Below are positions 5,093 to 6,891 of a DNA stretch of 6,891 nucleotides, piece after piece. The position numbers and the translations under genes are program-made. The stretch lies in the NCBI GenBank assembly GCA_021732545.1, contig JAKFUW010000176.1:1-6891 (forward strand), read 5' to 3'. The notes beneath the pieces were generated by a model. It was given only the letters and a program-made list of their open reading frames with translations, was not told the DNA's origin and made no database searches. The stretch is from Alphaproteobacteria bacterium (GTDB lineage: Bacteria > Pseudomonadota > Alphaproteobacteria > Rickettsiales > UBA3002). The first letter of the stretch is position 1; each line of letters begins with the position of its first letter.

Positions 5093-5552
5093 TCCTTCGC
5101 AAATCTGGCTGATTGTGGGCGCGATATGTTTAGCGATTGAAGCGCTGGGCATTCCAGGAATTGGATTTTTGTTCGCAGGACTAGCCGCCATTCTCACCGG
5201 ATTGTTGGTGCATTTAAATGTGGTGGATGCTGCCAATAACGGCATCCAGATTGCGGTGTTTTTTGCCACCACCACTTTGCTTGCGGTGGTGTTATGGAAA
5301 AAGCTCAAAAGCTGGCGCACTAACCCCGCCTCTGCAGGCGATTATCGCAACATGATCGGCGATGTGGCGATTGTGGGGCAAGATGGCCTCGCGCGTGGCA
5401 AAGTGGGACAAGTCAGCTGGTCTGGCACCACCATGATGGCCGAACTTTCCGAACAATCGGGCACCATCTCGGTGGCGCAAGGCGATGCGGTTGAAATTGT
5501 GGAAATCAAAGGCAACCGCTTGATCGTCGCGCCCAAACGCATGAATGGCTAA
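5082..5552 (+). CDS. NfeD-like membrane protein with OB-fold domain
   Basis: A 156-residue protein of the short NfeD class, lacking the ClpP-like protease part. Hydrophobic segments lie at about 8-22, 26-44 and 55-72, with the glycine-rich turn LGIPGIGFLFAGL typical of the family. The C-terminal part (about 90-152, from MIGDVAIVGQDG to GNRLIVAPK) is the small beta-barrel OB domain facing the cytoplasm. NfeD proteins partner with stomatin/SPFH proteins, and one follows directly downstream. ATG at 5082 is chosen because the membrane segment starts there; a longer reading frame extends back to 4941 but only across cytochrome c coding sequence. The Shine-Dalgarno is weak (AAGG, 5067-5070, 11 nt away). 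Overlap with the cytochrome c stop (5082-5092) suggests translational coupling. Confidence 0.85.
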   Translation: MAIDPSQIWLIVGAICLAIEALGIPGIGFLFAGLAAILTGLLVHLNVVDAANNGIQIAVFFATTTLLAVVLWKKLKSWRTNPASAGDYRNMIGDVAIVGQDGLARGKVGQVSWSGTTMMAELSEQSGTISVAQGDAVEIVEIKGNRLIVAPKRMNG

Positions 5553-5583
5553 AGCTTTTATCTAATAATTACGGGAGATAAAT

Positions 5584-6552
5584 ATGGAATTTGATGCACT
5601 CTTTTATCTGGTGATTGCTTTTTCTGGCGTGTTGATGGTCTGGAAAGGCATCAAAATTGTCCCGCAACAAAGCGCGTGGATTGTTGAAAAATTAGGCAAG
5701 TTTGATCGCAAACTCGAACCCGGTCTCAACTTCCTGATTCCCTTCATCGAGCGCGTCGCCTACCGTCATTCGCTCAAAGAATTCGCGTTTGAAGTCCAAG
5801 AACAACCTGCCATCACCCGCTATAATGTGACGCTCATGATTGACGGCATTTTGTATATGCGCGTGATCGACCCCGTTCAGGCATCGTATGGTGTCAACGA
5901 CCCCGTCTATGCCGTCACCCAACTCGCGCAAACCACCATGCGCTCGGAAATTGGTAAACTCGCGCTCGATCAATGTTTTGAAGAACGTGAACAACTCAAT
6001 TCCAACATCGTCAATTCCATCAATCAGGCGTCGCAGACGTGGGGCATTCAGTGCATGCGTTACGAGATCAAAAATATTACACCCCCCACCACCGTGCTCA
6101 AAGCGATGGAATTACAGATGGCGGCCGAACGCCAAAAGCGCGCCGAAATTTTGCAGTCTGAGGGTCAGCGCCAATCCAAAATCAACATCGCCGAAGCCGA
6201 TAAACAGCAAGTGGTGCTGGAATCCGAAGGGGCGATGACCGATCAGGTTAACCGCGCGCGCGGCGAAGCTGAGGCCTTGCGCGAAGTCGCCAAAGCCAAT
6301 GCCGAAAGCATTTTGCTAGTAGCAAACGCCATCGAACAAACAGGCGGCGAAAAGGCCGTTGCGATGAAAATCGCTGAACAATATGTGAGTGCCTTTGAAA
6401 AACTCGCCAAAAGCTCCACCACCTTGTTGCTTCCCGCCAACACCGGCGATGCGGCCAGCATGGTCGCGCAAGCCTTGGCGGTGTTTGGGCAGATTCGCGG
6501 TGGCACCAGCACGATGGAAACCATCAGCCCGTGGCAAAAACCGCAGGCTTAA
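5584..6552 (+). CDS. Stomatin/paraslipin family SPFH (band 7) membrane protein, QmcA-like
   Basis: A 322-residue protein. An N-terminal membrane segment (about 5-22) is followed by VPQQSAWIVEKLGKFDRKLEPGLNF and PFIERV, the start of the SPFH domain (about 25-170), which includes RVIDPVQASYGVNDP and GIQCMRYEIKNITPP. A charged alanine- and glutamate-rich helix (about 175-245, with AERQKRAEILQSEG and RGEAEALREVAKANAE) is the coiled-coil assembly region. The C-terminal SSTTLLLPAN and MVAQALAVFGQI motifs are typical of paraslipins (SLP-2, QmcA). These proteins form large membrane-bound rings that organise membrane microdomains and proteases such as FtsH; that role here is inferred. GGGAG (5573-5577) lies 6 nt upstream of ATG 5584. 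It follows the NfeD gene by 31 bp, the classic NfeD-stomatin pairing. Confidence 0.93.
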   Translation: MEFDALFYLVIAFSGVLMVWKGIKIVPQQSAWIVEKLGKFDRKLEPGLNFLIPFIERVAYRHSLKEFAFEVQEQPAITRYNVTLMIDGILYMRVIDPVQASYGVNDPVYAVTQLAQTTMRSEIGKLALDQCFEEREQLNSNIVNSINQASQTWGIQCMRYEIKNITPPTTVLKAMELQMAAERQKRAEILQSEGQRQSKINIAEADKQQVVLESEGAMTDQVNRARGEAEALREVAKANAESILLVANAIEQTGGEKAVAMKIAEQYVSAFEKLAKSSTTLLLPANTGDAASMVAQALAVFGQIRGGTSTMETISPWQKPQA

Positions 6553-6557
6553 AAGCA

Positions 6558-6586
6558 TTGGCGACGCTGACCTGTTGTGTTATAAC
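6558..6586 (+). promoter_or_regulatory. Candidate extended -10 promoter for the DUF1902 gene
   Basis: TTGGCG (6558-6563), a 17-bp spacer and TATAAC (6581-6586, 5 of 6) with an extended TG at 6578-6579. The predicted transcription start, about 7 bases after the -10, falls on the A of the ATG at 6593, so the transcript may be leaderless. No Shine-Dalgarno lies before that ATG. Confidence 0.5.
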
Positions 6587-6592
6587 TTCCTT

Positions 6593-6817
6593 ATGTCAAT
6601 CATCACCATCAATGTGGAATGGAACATAGAAGCTGCTGCGTGGCTTGCCACCAGCGAGGATGTGCGCGGGCTTGTGGCCGAAGCGGCAACCTATCATGAA
6701 CTGGTCGAAATCGTGAAAGACCTGCTGCCCGATTTGCTCGATACATCCCTTGCTCACGATCATGCGATTCCCTATCAACTCGTCAGCCGCCATAGTGCGC
6801 CGATTCATTTTTCCTGA
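6593..6817 (+). CDS. DUF1902 (HicB-like) putative antitoxin
   Basis: A 74-residue protein. ITINVEWNIEAAAWLATSEDVRGLVAEAATYHELVEIVKDLLPDLLD, read in sections, follows the DUF1902 pattern: a strand containing VEW, then AWLATSEDVRGL, then EAATYHEL and a helix ending LPDLL. The fold is the partial RNase-H-like HicB fold. DUF1902 genes commonly precede a HicA-type toxin gene, and the next frame begins with a HicA-like N-terminus, so an antitoxin role is likely. ATG at 6593 is the only sensible start and has no Shine-Dalgarno. The coding frame ends with TGA (6815-6817) overlapping the next ATG (TGATG). It lies 40 bp after the stomatin gene with its own candidate promoter. No DNA-binding domain is present. 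Function is from family context, not shown by the sequence. Confidence 0.8.
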   Translation: MSIITINVEWNIEAAAWLATSEDVRGLVAEAATYHELVEIVKDLLPDLLDTSLAHDHAIPYQLVSRHSAPIHFS

Positions 6818-6891
6818 TGGCTAAAGACTATTATCGTGAATTATGTGAGCTTTCCTCACTTCTCCTCCCCCTTCTAGGGGGAGGTCGGGAG
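6817..6891 (+). CDS. HicA-like toxin, 5' end only, running into a palindromic repeat
   Basis: ATG at 6817 overlaps the upstream stop (TGATG). The first residues, MAKDYYRELCEL, look like the start of HicA proteins that follow DUF1902 genes, where a YYxELxxLL helix leads into a Gly-x-x-x-x-Arg-x-Gly-Lys-Gly-Ser-His segment. Here the frame instead continues as SSLLLPLLGGGRE, which is simply the translation of the C/G-rich palindrome starting near 6863. The normal HicA residues do not appear before the window ends. HicA toxins are mRNA-cleaving dsRBD-like proteins with a catalytic His. The gene could be interrupted, or the repeat could be read in frame as an insertion; the window ends too soon to tell. 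The frame stays open to base 6891. Confidence 0.5.
   Translation, partial: MAKDYYRELCELSSLLLPLLGGGRE
6864..6891. repeat. C/G-rich palindromic repeat (copy 2, cut by window edge)
   Basis: CCTCCCCC (6864-6871) pairs with GGGGGAGG (6877-6884) around TTCTA, then TCGGGAG continues to the edge. Copy 1 (4298 onward) has the same order: CCTCCCC, a short loop, GGGGAGG, then a T- and G-rich stretch. The match in layout and sequence indicates one repeat family, of which only the first stem is visible here. Confidence 0.7.

Noticed and set aside
4646..5320. 224-codon minus-strand frame opposite the cytochrome c and NfeD genes
   Set aside because: It is antisense to two well-supported genes with clear motifs and spans their junction. 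Its composition is that of a shadow frame.

Overview
This window looks like alphaproteobacterial chromosome of roughly balanced base composition. The evidence is a HemF C-terminus that stops just after the conserved SLPPEAKWP-type end, divergent kdsB and membrane-anchored cytochrome c (CycM-like) genes, an adenosine-kinase-like PfkB protein, and ParD/ParE proteins of the Caulobacter type. I cannot resolve the order or family. LPS synthesis (kdsB), muropeptide recycling (ampG) and a c-type respiratory cytochrome indicate an aerobic or microaerobic Gram-negative cell.

Layout. (1) 3-209: end of hemF (+). (2) 210-922: a ParD/ParE toxin-antitoxin pair (+) with a strong extended -10 promoter directly after the hemF stop codon. 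Its toxin gene overlaps the end of the next gene by 15 bp, tail to tail. (3) 908-4195: three genes on the minus strand, in transcription order kdsB, a PfkB/adenosine-kinase-like gene broken by one in-frame TAG, and ampG. The spacers between them are filled with repeats: two inverted pairs of degenerate 7-bp tandem arrays, and a 110-bp palindromic element with 13-bp terminal inverted repeats. (4) 4196-4435: a divergent intergenic region with a 94-bp three-stem C/G-rich palindromic element. (5) 4436-6552: a plus-strand set of a membrane-anchored class I cytochrome c, an NfeD-like protein and a stomatin/paraslipin (SPFH) protein. (6) 6593-6891: a DUF1902 (HicB-like) antitoxin, followed with a TGATG overlap by the first codons of a HicA-like toxin. 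That reading frame runs into a second copy of the C/G-rich palindrome, which the window edge cuts.

Most of the genes are housekeeping genes. The unusual part is the density of small repeats exactly at gene boundaries. Heptamer arrays supply a Shine-Dalgarno sequence, encode the N-terminus of AmpG and run into a stop codon, and a palindromic repeat appears to interrupt a toxin gene. I see no large new multi-gene system. The repeat families and their effect on genes are the part worth following.
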